In this document: in pieces, positions 55,326-64,000 of the stretch
How the letters are laid out: each line of letters opens with the position of its first letter
Position numbering within the stretch: position 1 is the stretch's first letter
NCBI GenBank assembly: GCA_013373105.1
Contig: JABXIJ010000002.1
Coordinates: forward strand, 28,167-92,166
Source of the DNA: Flavobacteriaceae bacterium
GTDB taxonomy: Bacteria; Bacteroidota; Bacteroidia; Flavobacteriales; Flavobacteriaceae
Reading direction: 5' to 3'
DNA length: 64,000 nt
Program-made: the position numbers and the translations under genes
Notes under the pieces: model-generated
What the model was told of the DNA's origin: nothing
The model's input: the letters and a program-made list of their open reading frames with translations, nothing else
Databases searched by the model: none

Positions 55326-57080
55326 TTGAAGGCACTTCAGTATCTTAATAAATACTTTGCAAAATATAAATGGCGAATTCTTTTAGGTTTGCTAATAACC
55401 GTTTTTTCTAAGCTTTTAGCTTTAAAAATTCCTCAAATTATTAGAAATTCTCTTAATACAGTTGATGAATATAAAAATGGTTCCTCAGTAACATTAGCAG
55501 AGGTTAAACACGATTTACTAATTAACGTATTAATAATTATTGGTGTTGCATTACTCAGTGGTTTTTTTACTTTTTTAATGCGTCAAACTATAATTGTTAC
55601 TTCTAGACTTATTGAATTTGATTTAAAAAATGAAATTTATGAGCAATACCAAAGACTATCTTTAAACTTCTATAAAAAAAATAGAACTGGAGATTTAATG
55701 AATAGAATCAGTGAAGATGTTTCTAAAGTTAGAATGTATGTAGGCCCTGCAATTATGTATAGCATGAACATGATTGTACTTTTTATTGTTGGTTTTACAC
55801 AAATGATACAAGTTGACTTAAAACTTACCCTTTACACACTTATTCCTTTTCCACTTTTATCAATTTCGATTTTTATATTAAGTAAAGTAATTCATAAAAG
55901 AAGTACAATAGTTCAGCAGTATTTATCGAAACTAACCACTTTTAATCAAGAAACTTTTTCAGGAATTGGAGTACTTAAATCTTATGGTATTGAAGCTTCA
56001 ATTATAAAAGATTTTGACACAATAGCAGATAAAAACAAGGAGAAAAATATAGACTTGCAAAGAGCTAATGCTTTGTTTTTTCCTACAATGATATTTCTAA
56101 TAGGTATTAGCAACTTAATTGTGATTTATGTTGGAGGAATGCAATACATAAACAAAGAAATTCAAATTGGTGTAGTCTTAGAGTTTCTTTTATATGTCAA
56201 CATATTAACTTGGCCTGTTGCTGTTGTTGGTTGGGTAACCTCAATGATTCAGCAAGCTGAAGCATCTCAAACAAGAATAAATGAATTTTTAAACGAAAAA
56301 CCTGAAATTGCAAACAACAACCCAAACAGTTCAGAAATTAATGGTAAGGTAACTTTTAAAGATGTAACTTTTACTTATGATGACACAAATATTACTGCAT
56401 TAAAAAATATAAACTTTACTGTTGAGCCAGGAGAAACTTTAGCTATTTTAGGTAAAACAGGTTCAGGAAAATCAACAATTATAGAATTAATAGCAAAGTT
56501 GTATGACACAACTAAAGGAGAAATTTTACTTGATGATGTACCAATAGAAATAGTAAACCTTAATGATTTAAGAAATCAGATAGGTTTTGTACCTCAAGAT
56601 CCATTTTTATTTTCAGATTCTATTGAAAACAACATAAAGTTTGGTAAGCAAAATGCTAGTAAAGAAGAAATAATTGCAGCTGCAAAAAATGCTGATGTGC
56701 ATAAAAATATAATAGAATTTTCTAATCAATATAATACCATTCTTGGAGAAAGAGGTGTTACGTTATCTGGTGGACAAAAGCAAAGAATATCTATTGCAAG
56801 AGCTATAATAAAAGATCCTAAAATTTTAATTTTTGATGATTGTTTATCAGCTGTAGATACAGAAACTGAAGAAAAAATATTAAATAATTTGCAAAAAGTT
56901 TCTAAGAGTAAAACCACCTTTATAATTAGTCATAGAGTATCATCTGCTAAAAATGCAGACAAAATTATAGTGTTAGATGAAGGTAAAATTATTCAACAAG
57001 GTACTCATAATCAATTAATAACACAGCAAGGGTTTTACAAAGAGCTTTATGAGCAACAACTTTTAGAAAAAGAAATTTAA
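55326..57080 (+). CDS. ABC exporter, fused permease-ATPase (MsbA/multidrug type)
   Basis: A 584-residue half-transporter. Six membrane helices lie in residues 15-310. The nucleotide-binding domain has Walker A LGKTGSGKSTI, Q loop GFVPQDPFLFSD, signature LSGGQKQRISIARA, Walker B ILIFDDCLSAVD and the H loop IISHRVSS. The residue after the Walker B Asp504 is Asp505 rather than the catalytic Glu, as in the weak site of heterodimeric exporters. The start is TTG. It is divergent from nusB. The substrate is unknown. Confidence 0.9.
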   Translation: MKALQYLNKYFAKYKWRILLGLLITVFSKLLALKIPQIIRNSLNTVDEYKNGSSVTLAEVKHDLLINVLIIIGVALLSGFFTFLMRQTIIVTSRLIEFDLKNEIYEQYQRLSLNFYKKNRTGDLMNRISEDVSKVRMYVGPAIMYSMNMIVLFIVGFTQMIQVDLKLTLYTLIPFPLLSISIFILSKVIHKRSTIVQQYLSKLTTFNQETFSGIGVLKSYGIEASIIKDFDTIADKNKEKNIDLQRANALFFPTMIFLIGISNLIVIYVGGMQYINKEIQIGVVLEFLLYVNILTWPVAVVGWVTSMIQQAEASQTRINEFLNEKPEIANNNPNSSEINGKVTFKDVTFTYDDTNITALKNINFTVEPGETLAILGKTGSGKSTIIELIAKLYDTTKGEILLDDVPIEIVNLNDLRNQIGFVPQDPFLFSDSIENNIKFGKQNASKEEIIAAAKNADVHKNIIEFSNQYNTILGERGVTLSGGQKQRISIARAIIKDPKILIFDDCLSAVDTETEEKILNNLQKVSKSKTTFIISHRVSSAKNADKIIVLDEGKIIQQGTHNQLITQQGFYKELYEQQLLEKEI

Positions 57081-57089
57081 TCTTAGCCT

Positions 57090-57118
57090 TTGCCAAGTAA
57101 AATATTTTATTAGATTTG
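57090..57118 (+). promoter_or_regulatory. Promoter of the DUF3276 gene
   Basis: TTG (57090-57092), 18 bases, TAGATTTG (57111-57118): a complete -33/-7 pair with an exact -7 element, leaving about 35 bases of leader before the ATG. Confidence 0.65.
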
Positions 57119-57158
57119 TGCGAGTAACTGATTAATGAAAACGATTATTTAGAAAATT

Positions 57159-57518
57159 ATGGCTGAGAGAATTGAACAAGAGGAGATTTTTTCACAGGTA
57201 TTGAGAGCAGGAAGAAGAACTTATTTTTTCGATGTAAGAGCAACCAAAGCTGATGACTATTATTTAACAATAACAGAAAGTAAAAAATTTACTCACGATG
57301 ATGGATCTTTCCATTATCAAAAGCATAAAATATATCTTTATAAAGAAGATTTTAATGATTTTCAAGATATGCTTAAAAATGCAACAGACTTTATAGTTAC
57401 TGAAAAAGGTGACGAAGTTATTAGTGAACGTCATCAAAAAGATTACAAAAAAGAAGAACAGGTTTCTACTGAAAAAACTACAGAAAACTTTACAGATATA
57501 TCATTTGATGATATATAG
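57159..57518 (+). CDS. DUF3276 (PUR-like nucleic-acid-binding) protein
   Basis: A 119-residue protein of the DUF3276 family, which is typical of Bacteroidota and related to the PUR repeat fold of eukaryotic Pur-alpha and Borrelia BpuR. Residues 8-85 form the domain: IFSQVLRAGRRTYFFDVRAT, DYYLTITESKK and KHKIYLYKEDFNDFQDML. The tail is charged and low in complexity. It probably binds single-stranded DNA or RNA; targets are unknown. It is a single-gene unit with promoter and terminator. Confidence 0.88.
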   Translation: MAERIEQEEIFSQVLRAGRRTYFFDVRATKADDYYLTITESKKFTHDDGSFHYQKHKIYLYKEDFNDFQDMLKNATDFIVTEKGDEVISERHQKDYKKEEQVSTEKTTENFTDISFDDI

Positions 57519-57564
57519 TAAATTCAAATACAATTAAGTATTAATTCAAATTCGATTTACACTA

Positions 57565-57596
57565 AAAACCGTAAGTACTTTTGCTTGCGGTTTTTT
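57565..57596. terminator. Terminator between DUF3276 and the isochorismate synthase gene
   Basis: AAAACCGTAAG and CTTGCGGTTTT (one T-G pair) around an 8-base loop, with T and A runs on either side. It can serve both convergent genes. Confidence 0.8.
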
Positions 57597-57597
57597 A

Positions 57598-58677
57598 TTA
57601 CAAAACACTTTTCATTGTTGTGGTTTTGGCTACTGTTTCTTGCCACTCATGCTCTGCAATACTATCTTTTGTAATACCACCTCCAACATAAATATTTGCT
57701 TTATTAGCAATTATATTCATACAACGTAAATTCACAAATAAATTAGATTTCAATTTATTATTTGTTTGCCTATTAATTTCTCCTAAAAACCCTGTGTAAA
57801 AGTCTCTTTTGTAGTTTTCATTATTTACAATAAAGTCTCTAGCCATATCTCTTGGTAAACCACATACTGCTGGAGTTGGATGCAAAGCCATAATTAATTC
57901 TTTCAAAGTAGAATTTGATTTTAAGCTACCCTCTACTCTACTTTTTAAGTGCAATAAAGATCCAGCTCTAATACTTTTCGCTTTTTCAATTGTAAAGTTT
58001 TCTGATAATGAAGAGATTTGATGTTCTATAAAATCTGAAACAAGCTGTTGCTCTTCTATTTCTTTGTTTTTCCAAACAACATTTAAATCTCCTTTAAACA
58101 ATTGCGTTCCTGCTAGAGACATGGTTGTAAAAATTGAGTCTTCTAAAGTTAAAAGTGTTTCAGGAGTAGCTCCTAACCACAGTCCTATTTTGGGATGAAA
58201 CCAAACATAAACCATTGCATTAGGGTAATTATTTAATAACTTCTTAAATGTATTTAAAAAATTAAACTCCGCTAATAAAACCTCTTCTTTCCTAGAAATT
58301 ACAACTTTCTGTAAATCAGTATTCTTTAAAGTTTTAACTGCTTTATTAACTAGTTCTATATGAAAATCTTTACCAAACTCACTTTTAAAATGTTCATTTT
58401 TATTTTCATTGATTGATAATTCAACTATTTCTTCTTCAACAAAAGTTGAATTTTTATGACTAAATAAAATTGTTTTTGATTCATTATTAAAAGGTGCAAA
58501 AACAAATCCAGATTCTTTAAATGTATCTGTAAATATTAAACTATTATTTTCGCAAAAAAAACCACATATACTTTCTGAGTTTGGCTTTCTGTATACAACA
58601 AATGGAAGTTCTTTTTTATAGTTAAGGTTAAGTAAGTCTAAAACTTTCAAATTGTAGATTTTTTTTATGGTAATCAA
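57598..58677 (-). CDS. menF: Isochorismate synthase
   Basis: Converts chorismate to isochorismate, the entry to menaquinone. A 359-residue chorismate-binding enzyme: LQKVVISRKE with the catalytic Lys, LGATPETLL, TMSLAGTQLFKG, FIEHQISSL, and HPTPAVCGLPRD plus GFLGEIN around the metal site. It starts with TTG directly after the TAG of the thioesterase gene. The partner thioesterase supports a menaquinone rather than a siderophore role, since flavobacteria respire with menaquinone. An EntC-type role is the alternative. Confidence 0.88.
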   Translation of the reverse strand: MITIKKIYNLKVLDLLNLNYKKELPFVVYRKPNSESICGFFCENNSLIFTDTFKESGFVFAPFNNESKTILFSHKNSTFVEEEIVELSINENKNEHFKSEFGKDFHIELVNKAVKTLKNTDLQKVVISRKEEVLLAEFNFLNTFKKLLNNYPNAMVYVWFHPKIGLWLGATPETLLTLEDSIFTTMSLAGTQLFKGDLNVVWKNKEIEEQQLVSDFIEHQISSLSENFTIEKAKSIRAGSLLHLKSRVEGSLKSNSTLKELIMALHPTPAVCGLPRDMARDFIVNNENYKRDFYTGFLGEINRQTNNKLKSNLFVNLRCMNIIANKANIYVGGGITKDSIAEHEWQETVAKTTTMKSVL

Positions 58678-59094
58678 CTATTTTTTATCTAAAACTATGT
58701 TTGTTAGTTTACAAAGAGAAATTAGGTTTTGGTCTTCATCTTCTATTCTAATTTCCCATAAATGTGTAGTTCTACCTTGATGAATTGGTTTAGCAATACC
58801 AAAAACAAAACCTTCTTTTTTACTCTTTAAATGGTTTAAACTTAACTCAATACCTTTAATAATTTTTGTTTTTGTATCTACAGACAAAGCAGACGCACAA
58901 CTACCAACAGTTTCTGCAAGTGCTGCTGTTGCACCACCATGTAAAATTCCAAAAGGTTGATATACTTTAGAATTTACTGGCATTTTGGCTTTTAAATAAT
59001 TATTATCAACATCAACAAACTCAATTTCAAGAGTTTCCATCAATGTATTTTTATTCATATTATTAAGTGTGTTCAATATCTTTTCTTTGTCCAT
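58678..59094 (-). CDS. menI: Hotdog-fold thioesterase, likely DHNA-CoA thioesterase
   Basis: A 138-residue PaaI/YdiI-type thioesterase. It follows E. coli YdiI closely in layout: ATMPV-like KAKMPVNSKVYQPFGILHGG, the catalytic Glu in ALAETVGSCAS, and GIELSLNHLKSKKEGFVFG. YdiI hydrolyses DHNA-CoA in menaquinone synthesis, and the gene here runs directly into isochorismate synthase. EntH-like proofreading in siderophore synthesis is an alternative but no such genes are near. Confidence 0.82.
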   Translation of the reverse strand: MDKEKILNTLNNMNKNTLMETLEIEFVDVDNNYLKAKMPVNSKVYQPFGILHGGATAALAETVGSCASALSVDTKTKIIKGIELSLNHLKSKKEGFVFGIAKPIHQGRTTHLWEIRIEDEDQNLISLCKLTNIVLDKK

Positions 59095-59135
59095 TATTCT
59101 AATATTCTATGCATAAAAATACGCATAAAAAGTTG

Positions 59136-59143
59136 TATTTTTG
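59136..59143 (+). promoter_or_regulatory. Putative -7 element of the PRiA4_ORF3 gene
   Basis: TATTTTTG is an exact TAnnTTTG, 23 bases before the ATG at 59167. Confidence 0.5.
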
Positions 59144-59166
59144 TTAACTAATTCCTAACAAATTCT

Positions 59167-59658
59167 ATGTATAAAATTCGAGTTATTCTTGACACAAAAG
59201 AAGATGTAATAAGAACTATTTTAGTTGATGATTCTATTAATTTAGAAGACTTACATAAATCTATTTGTGAAGCTTTTGGTTTTGATGGACAAGAAATGGC
59301 ATCTTTCTACAGAACTGATGATGAATGGAATCAAGGTGAAGAAATTCCGCTTTTTAACATGGCAGAAGAAGGAGAAGCAATCTCTATGAAAAATTGTTTT
59401 TTAAAGGAAACTTTACCTTTAGAAAACGATAAACTAATTTATGTTTACGACTTTTTAAATATGTGGACATTCTATGTTGATGTTGTTGAAATTTCAGATG
59501 AACAAAAAGAAGATTTACCTATGGTTATTCTAAATGTAGGTGAAGTACCAAAGCAAGCTCCTGAAAAAGAATTTGTTGCTGAAAACTTTGAAGAAGAGGA
59601 AGACGACTTTAAAGACGAATTCGACCCTTTTGATGATTTTGATTTTAACGAATACTAA
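59167..59658 (+). CDS. PRiA4_ORF3-like protein with acidic tail
   Basis: A 163-residue protein of the plasmid pRiA4b ORF-3 family, with VILDTKEDVIRTILVDDSIN, LEDLHKSICEAFGF and LIYVYDFLNMWTFYVDV. The family fold is small alpha-beta with unknown function. The last 30 residues are almost all Glu, Asp and Phe (EEEEDDFKDEFDPFDDF), a strongly acidic tail that may bind a basic partner. The ORF at 59540-59734 is a shadow. Confidence 0.85.
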   Translation: MYKIRVILDTKEDVIRTILVDDSINLEDLHKSICEAFGFDGQEMASFYRTDDEWNQGEEIPLFNMAEEGEAISMKNCFLKETLPLENDKLIYVYDFLNMWTFYVDVVEISDEQKEDLPMVILNVGEVPKQAPEKEFVAENFEEEEDDFKDEFDPFDDFDFNEY

Positions 59659-59823
59659 TTTTAATATGCTTTTTTTTAAAGATTTCTTTTCCCATAAAAA
59701 AGCTGAATATTTTAGATTTTATTCTTGGAGTTAATTGCTAAACTTCAAATGCAAACTTCTTATATGTGTAACAAAATTGTAAATTAGTCGTCATAAATAG
59801 TATAACTGACTAAATCAACTTTT

Positions 59824-60723
59824 TTGGAAACAATCTTATCTCTTAAAAATTTAGACAAAAAATATGGTAAAGTTCATGCAGTAAACAATTTGTCTTTTGA
59901 TATTCAAAAGGGAAATGTTTATGGAATTTTAGGACCAAATGGTAGTGGTAAGTCTACTACACTTGGTATCATATTAAATGTTGTAAACAAAACTTCTGGC
60001 GAATTTTCATGGTTCGATGGAAATCTATCAACTCATGAAGCCTTAAAAAAAGTAGGTGCAATAATAGAACGCCCTAATTTTTATCCTTACATGACTGCTG
60101 TTCAAAACTTAAATTTAATTTGTAAAATTAAAGGAGTTTCATCAGACAATATAGATGATAAATTAAAGATTGTAAACCTTTATGAACGAAGAGATAGCAA
60201 GTTTAGAACTTATTCTTTAGGTATGAAACAACGTTTAGCAATTGCATCTGCATTGTTAAATGATCCAGAAATTTTAATTCTAGATGAACCTACAAATGGC
60301 TTAGATCCTCAAGGAATTCATGAAATTCGTCAAATCATTAAAAAGATTGCAGCCAATGGTACTACTATTTTATTAGCTTCTCACCTATTAGATGAAGTTG
60401 AAAAAGTTTGTTCACATGTAGTTGTAATTCGAAAAGGAGTAAAATTATATAGTGGTAGAGTTGATGAAATGACAGCTTCTAATGGATTTTTAGAAGTAAA
60501 AGTTGAATCGAATGAAGAGAAATTAATTGAAACTTTAAAAAATCATGATGCAATAGCTGATGTTAAAAAAGACCAAGATTTAATTATTGCTACTCTGAAT
60601 AAAGAAATTTCATCAACAATAGTAAACAAATATTTGTTTGATAATGGCTTTGTGTTATCGCATCTAGTAAAACGTAAGCCAAGCTTAGAACAACAGTTCT
60701 TAGATTTAACAAAAAACAACTAA
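59824..60723 (+). CDS. ABC transporter ATP-binding protein
   Basis: A 299-residue ATPase of the ABC-2 class. Walker A is GPNGSGKSTT, signature YSLGMKQRLAIA, Walker B ILILDEPTNGLD and the H loop LLASHLLDE. The C-terminal extension (about 215-299) is usual for this class. The start is TTG at 59824. The permease gene follows after 21 bases. Pairs of this type export lipids, antibiotics or polymers; the cargo is unknown. Confidence 0.92.
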   Translation: METILSLKNLDKKYGKVHAVNNLSFDIQKGNVYGILGPNGSGKSTTLGIILNVVNKTSGEFSWFDGNLSTHEALKKVGAIIERPNFYPYMTAVQNLNLICKIKGVSSDNIDDKLKIVNLYERRDSKFRTYSLGMKQRLAIASALLNDPEILILDEPTNGLDPQGIHEIRQIIKKIAANGTTILLASHLLDEVEKVCSHVVVIRKGVKLYSGRVDEMTASNGFLEVKVESNEEKLIETLKNHDAIADVKKDQDLIIATLNKEISSTIVNKYLFDNGFVLSHLVKRKPSLEQQFLDLTKNN

Positions 60724-60744
60724 TTTAAACTTAAAAATACAGTC

Positions 60745-61590
60745 ATGTTTAGACTACTTACTATAGAATTTCATAAATTAAAATACAATAAAGCCAGTAA
60801 AGTATTATCTATAATTTACTTTGGTTTACTAACTTCAATTGCTTTAATAGCAGCTATAAAATTTGAGTTTGGCGATTTTAAACTACATCTTGCTGATGCT
60901 GGAATTTTTAATTTTCCTTACATCTGGCATTTTAACACTTACATTGCTGCTATTCTTAAATTCTTCTTGTTATTAGTTATTGTTTCTATGATGTCTAACG
61001 AATACAGCTACAAAACATTAAAACAAAACTTAATAGATGGTTTAAGCAAAAAAGAATTTATACTCTCTAAATTTTATACTGTTATTGCTTTTGCACTAAT
61101 TTCTACAATTTTTGTTTTTGTAGTTTCTTTAGTCTTAGGCTTAATTTATTCAGATTATAATGAATTAGCCATTATAACTTCTGATTTAGAATACTTATTA
61201 GCCTTTTTTATAAAATTAGTAGGATTCTTTTCTTTTGGATTATTTTTAGGAATTCTAGTAAAACGTTCTGCTTTTGCTGTTGGAGCTATGTTTGTATGGT
61301 TAATTGCAGAAAGCATGTTTAAAGGTTATTTATATTGGCAGTTTAAAGATGTTGATAACACAGGTGATAGAGTTGATGCAATTATGCAGTTTTTACCACT
61401 TGAAGCCATGACAAACTTAATTAAAGAGCCTTTTTCTAGACTAGGTGCAGTTAGATCTGCAGCCAATACAATGGGAGAAACTTTTACTAAGAGTTATTCA
61501 GTTGAATTCTCTACTGTACTTATAGTTTCTGTATGGACATTTATCTTTATTTATTTATCATATACACTGTTAAAGAAGCGAGATTTGTAA
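60745..61590 (+). CDS. ABC-2 type permease
   Basis: A 281-residue membrane protein with six predicted helices (about 20-38, 68-86, 113-138, 152-174, 178-195 and 253-275) and an N-terminal MFRLLTIEFHKLKYNK, the usual opening of ABC-2 permeases. SMMSNEYSYKTLKQNLIDGLS matches the coupling region. It is the partner of the ATPase 21 bases upstream. Confidence 0.9.
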   Translation: MFRLLTIEFHKLKYNKASKVLSIIYFGLLTSIALIAAIKFEFGDFKLHLADAGIFNFPYIWHFNTYIAAILKFFLLLVIVSMMSNEYSYKTLKQNLIDGLSKKEFILSKFYTVIAFALISTIFVFVVSLVLGLIYSDYNELAIITSDLEYLLAFFIKLVGFFSFGLFLGILVKRSAFAVGAMFVWLIAESMFKGYLYWQFKDVDNTGDRVDAIMQFLPLEAMTNLIKEPFSRLGAVRSAANTMGETFTKSYSVEFSTVLIVSVWTFIFIYLSYTLLKKRDL

Positions 61591-61601
61591 TACTTTTTAA
61601 A

Positions 61602-61609
61602 TATATTTG
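61602..61609 (+). promoter_or_regulatory. Putative -7 element of the surface protein gene
   Basis: TATATTTG is an exact TAnnTTTG. It predicts a start near 61614, too close to the ATG at 61617 but a good 24 bases before the ATG at 61638. Confidence 0.5.
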
Positions 61610-61637
61610 ACGTTATATGTTTTTTGATAACGTTAAC

Positions 61638-64000
61638 ATGAAGTTTAGGCACTTATCTTTATTATTTTTTCTTTTATTATTTTCAAATGTTTATAGTCAA
61701 TTAAGTAAAAAACATTACATACCACCTTTAACTTCAGGTGATAATTTTGGAGAACAATTTATTTATATTTCTACTCCTAAAACGTTTAACGTAAGTTACA
61801 AAATTATTCCCATAGGAAAACCAGAATTAGCAAGTTATAGTGGAGTCGTTTCTAATGGTAGCCCAATTGAGCAAGCTATTTTAGATGAAAATGGAATTAC
61901 AGATGTTGATAGTGATACACAATTACATATCAATAGAAATAATATAAATGGTAATAAAATTGCTAATAAAGGATTTATCATAGAAGCTAGTGATGTAATT
62001 TATGTTTCTATTAGAGTTAGAAGCTCTACTTTATTTAATGGAATACCTGTTCACGCTGGTGCTCTTGTAAGTAAAGGGAGTTCAGCTTTAGGAACAGTAT
62101 TTAGGCTTGGTGGCATGGTTAATGAACCAGGTATTCCTGCTGAACACACTTCTTTTGGTTCTTTTATGGCAACTGAAGATAATACAACTGTCTTAATTTC
62201 AGGACTCCCAACTGGTTCTCAATATCCTACAGGCGACCCAATACCTAATTCAGTAACTCTAAATGAAGGTGAAAGCTTCATTATAGCTATGGGCGGAAAT
62301 GAAGATCCTGCTACATTATATGGGACATTATTAACTAGTGATAAACCAATAGTTGTTAATTCTGGTTCTGCACAAGGAAGTTTTGGCATAAATATGCCAA
62401 ATCAAGGTGGCCAAGATTATGGTTTTGACCAAATTGTTGGGGCTGATAAAATTGGTAATGAATACATTTTAGTAAGAGGAAGTGGTACTAATGAAGTTGA
62501 AAACGTCTTAGTTGTTGGTCATGAAGATAACACTGCAATAAATATAAATGGAAATTTTGTAACAAATATAAATGCAGGTGAATATCAAGTTATTGAAGGT
62601 GAAAGTTATGGCACTAATGGTAATATGTATGTTTCTACTTCAAAACCTGTGTTTGTATATCAAGGAATTGGAGGAACAGGAAGTAGAGCAAACCAAAGTT
62701 TATTCTTTGTCCCTCCATTAAGCTGTGAAAATAAAGGTAATGTAGATAATATTCCTTTTATTAACAGTATAAATAATGCAATATTTAATGGAACAGTTTC
62801 AATAGTAACAAATACTGGAGCTAATGTAGAAATTAATGGCCAACCAATTAATAATATTAATAATGTTTCTGGTCCTTTTAATGTTATAGGTAATAATAAC
62901 TATATAACTTATAAAGTTGGAGGCTTATCAGGAAATATTAAAGTAACTAGTGATCAAGAATTATACTGTGCTTATTTTAATGCAAATACATTTGCAACAA
63001 CTGGTGCTTTCTACTCAGGATTTCCAAATGCGCCACAAATAGAATTTAATGCTACAGTGCAAGCACTAGGTAATTGTGTTCCAAATGTTACGCTACAAAC
63101 ATCTGCAGACACCAACTTATTTGAATATAAATGGGAATATTTTGATGAAAACACCTCAACTTGGGTTCAAAAAGGTGAAATAAATAAACCATACAAACCA
63201 TTAGAAACCGAAACCGGTAGATATAGACTTGTAGCAAAAATAATATGTACTAACGAAGAATTACCACCATTTGAAGTACCTGTAAGTTTATGTCCAGACG
63301 ATTTTGATGGAGATTTAATTATAGACAATTTAGATGTAGATTTAGACAATGATGGAATTTTAAATTGTGATGAATCTTTAGGAAATGCAAATATTGATTT
63401 AACTGCTAGTGCCAGTCCAAGTATTATATTTCAAGATAGCTCAACTAATAGTGCAATAATCTCTGCAACACAGACTTCTACTCTAGTTACAAGTTCTTTT
63501 ACAGGTACAAATACTGGTAATTTTTTAGCAACTATAGAGCCTGATACTAGTGATTCAGATTTATTGTATCAATTAGATTTTACACAAAATGTAAATTTAA
63601 AATTTACACAAACTGCAGATGCTACTAATAACGACGATGTATTTTATATCATAAAAATTGGGCCAAATTCTAAAAATGTAACACTCTTAGATCCAGATGA
63701 TCAGGTGTTAGTAGACACCAATTTTGATGGTGCTTTTGATGGTAATGATGACCAATCAGCACAAATATCAGCCTCAGAAATCCGCTTTAAAATAAACCCA
63801 AGCTTTACCTCAGGTGCAGCAACGTATCAGTTTGTTGCAAATCAAGTAAATCAATTTTCGATTGAATTTAAATCAAATGGGTTATCAAACCCTACTACAT
63901 TTAGTGGTAATATTCAATTAACTTGCTTTTCAAAAGATTCTGATGGAGATGGAATTGAAGATGCTTTAGATTTAGATTCAGATAATGATGGAATTCCTGA
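61638..64000 (+). CDS. Large secreted surface protein with IgGFc-binding-like and TSP3 repeats, 3' truncated
   Basis: Absent from the ORF track because it has no stop before the window ends. My translation is open for 787 codons from the ATG at 61638, which follows a good promoter; an in-frame ATG at 61617 is less likely. Signal peptide: residues 1-21 (LLFFLLLFSNVYSQ). Residues about 25-460 resemble the IgGFc-binding N-terminal domain, with SGSAQGSFGINMPNQGGQDY and DQIVGADKIGNEYI. Thrombospondin type 3-like calcium motifs follow (DFDGDLIIDNLDVDLDNDG near 555, DSDGDGIEDALDLDSDNDG at the edge). Such proteins in flavobacteria end in a type B T9SS signal and act as adhesins. The minus ORF at 63167-63349 is a shadow. 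Confidence 0.82.
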   Translation, partial: MKFRHLSLLFFLLLFSNVYSQLSKKHYIPPLTSGDNFGEQFIYISTPKTFNVSYKIIPIGKPELASYSGVVSNGSPIEQAILDENGITDVDSDTQLHINRNNINGNKIANKGFIIEASDVIYVSIRVRSSTLFNGIPVHAGALVSKGSSALGTVFRLGGMVNEPGIPAEHTSFGSFMATEDNTTVLISGLPTGSQYPTGDPIPNSVTLNEGESFIIAMGGNEDPATLYGTLLTSDKPIVVNSGSAQGSFGINMPNQGGQDYGFDQIVGADKIGNEYILVRGSGTNEVENVLVVGHEDNTAININGNFVTNINAGEYQVIEGESYGTNGNMYVSTSKPVFVYQGIGGTGSRANQSLFFVPPLSCENKGNVDNIPFINSINNAIFNGTVSIVTNTGANVEINGQPINNINNVSGPFNVIGNNNYITYKVGGLSGNIKVTSDQELYCAYFNANTFATTGAFYSGFPNAPQIEFNATVQALGNCVPNVTLQTSADTNLFEYKWEYFDENTSTWVQKGEINKPYKPLETETGRYRLVAKIICTNEELPPFEVPVSLCPDDFDGDLIIDNLDVDLDNDGILNCDESLGNANIDLTASASPSIIFQDSSTNSAIISATQTSTLVTSSFTGTNTGNFLATIEPDTSDSDLLYQLDFTQNVNLKFTQTADATNNDDVFYIIKIGPNSKNVTLLDPDDQVLVDTNFDGAFDGNDDQSAQISASEIRFKINPSFTSGAATYQFVANQVNQFSIEFKSNGLSNPTTFSGNIQLTCFSKDSDGDGIEDALDLDSDNDGIP

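Noticed and set aside
63167-63349. Minus-strand ORF of 60 codons
   Set aside because: Lies inside the large open frame on the plus strand that runs off the window.

Overview
The window is AT-rich, densely packed chromosomal DNA from a member of the Flavobacteriaceae (Bacteroidota), probably a marine type close to Polaribacter or Tenacibaculum. This rests on a T9SS C-terminal sorting domain, flavobacterial protein types (DUF3276, a NusB with a long N-terminal extension, YbbR, a LuxC-like acyl-CoA reductase beside serC), Bacteroidota promoters (-33 TTG, -7 TAnnTTTG) upstream of many genes, and frequent TTG start codons. I see no rRNA, tRNA, CRISPR array, intact insertion sequence or prophage.

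Layout. 1-6.3 kb: the end of a siderophore/cobalamin-type binding protein, then a leftward group with an Asp/Glu racemase, a DUF2834 protein and topoisomerase IV (parC, parE). 6.5-15.5 kb: lysA, a GNAT acetyltransferase, topoisomerase III, an M1 peptidase, gcvT, an MBL-fold hydrolase and ychF. 15.8-21 kb: a ferredoxin divergent from a tight serine-biosynthesis run (LuxC-like reductase, serC, serA, YggS) and an exonuclease/GIY-YIG fusion. 21.1-27 kb is the most accessory-looking part: a secreted papain-like peptidase with a DUF4384-like tail, a secreted caspase-like protein with four LamG-like repeats, and the wreck of an ECF sigma factor fused by deletion to the end of its anti-sigma factor.

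27-42 kb: a potassium channel with a zinc ribbon, miaA, an OmpH/Skp protein, a frameshifted serine hydrolase lipoprotein, recG, an RNA m5C methyltransferase, a T9SS-secreted nuclease, purL, a frameshifted response regulator and a secreted pentapeptide-repeat protein. 42-55 kb: tandem acyl-CoA ligases, a remnant of a membrane sensor gene, holA, an HSDR_N-only protein, a glycosyltransferase, Sua5, an RprXY-like two-component system, coaE, ybbR, yajC, a DUF1573 lipoprotein and nusB. 55-64 kb: an ABC exporter, DUF3276, a menaquinone gene pair (isochorismate synthase and DHNA-CoA thioesterase), a PRiA4_ORF3 protein, an ABC-2 transporter and the first 2.4 kb of a large surface protein that is absent from the ORF track because it has no stop inside the window.

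The features most worth following are the paired secreted cysteine peptidases with their decayed sigma/anti-sigma locus, and the run of broken signalling genes (sigma factor, anti-sigma factor, receiver, sensor) lying among intact housekeeping genes.
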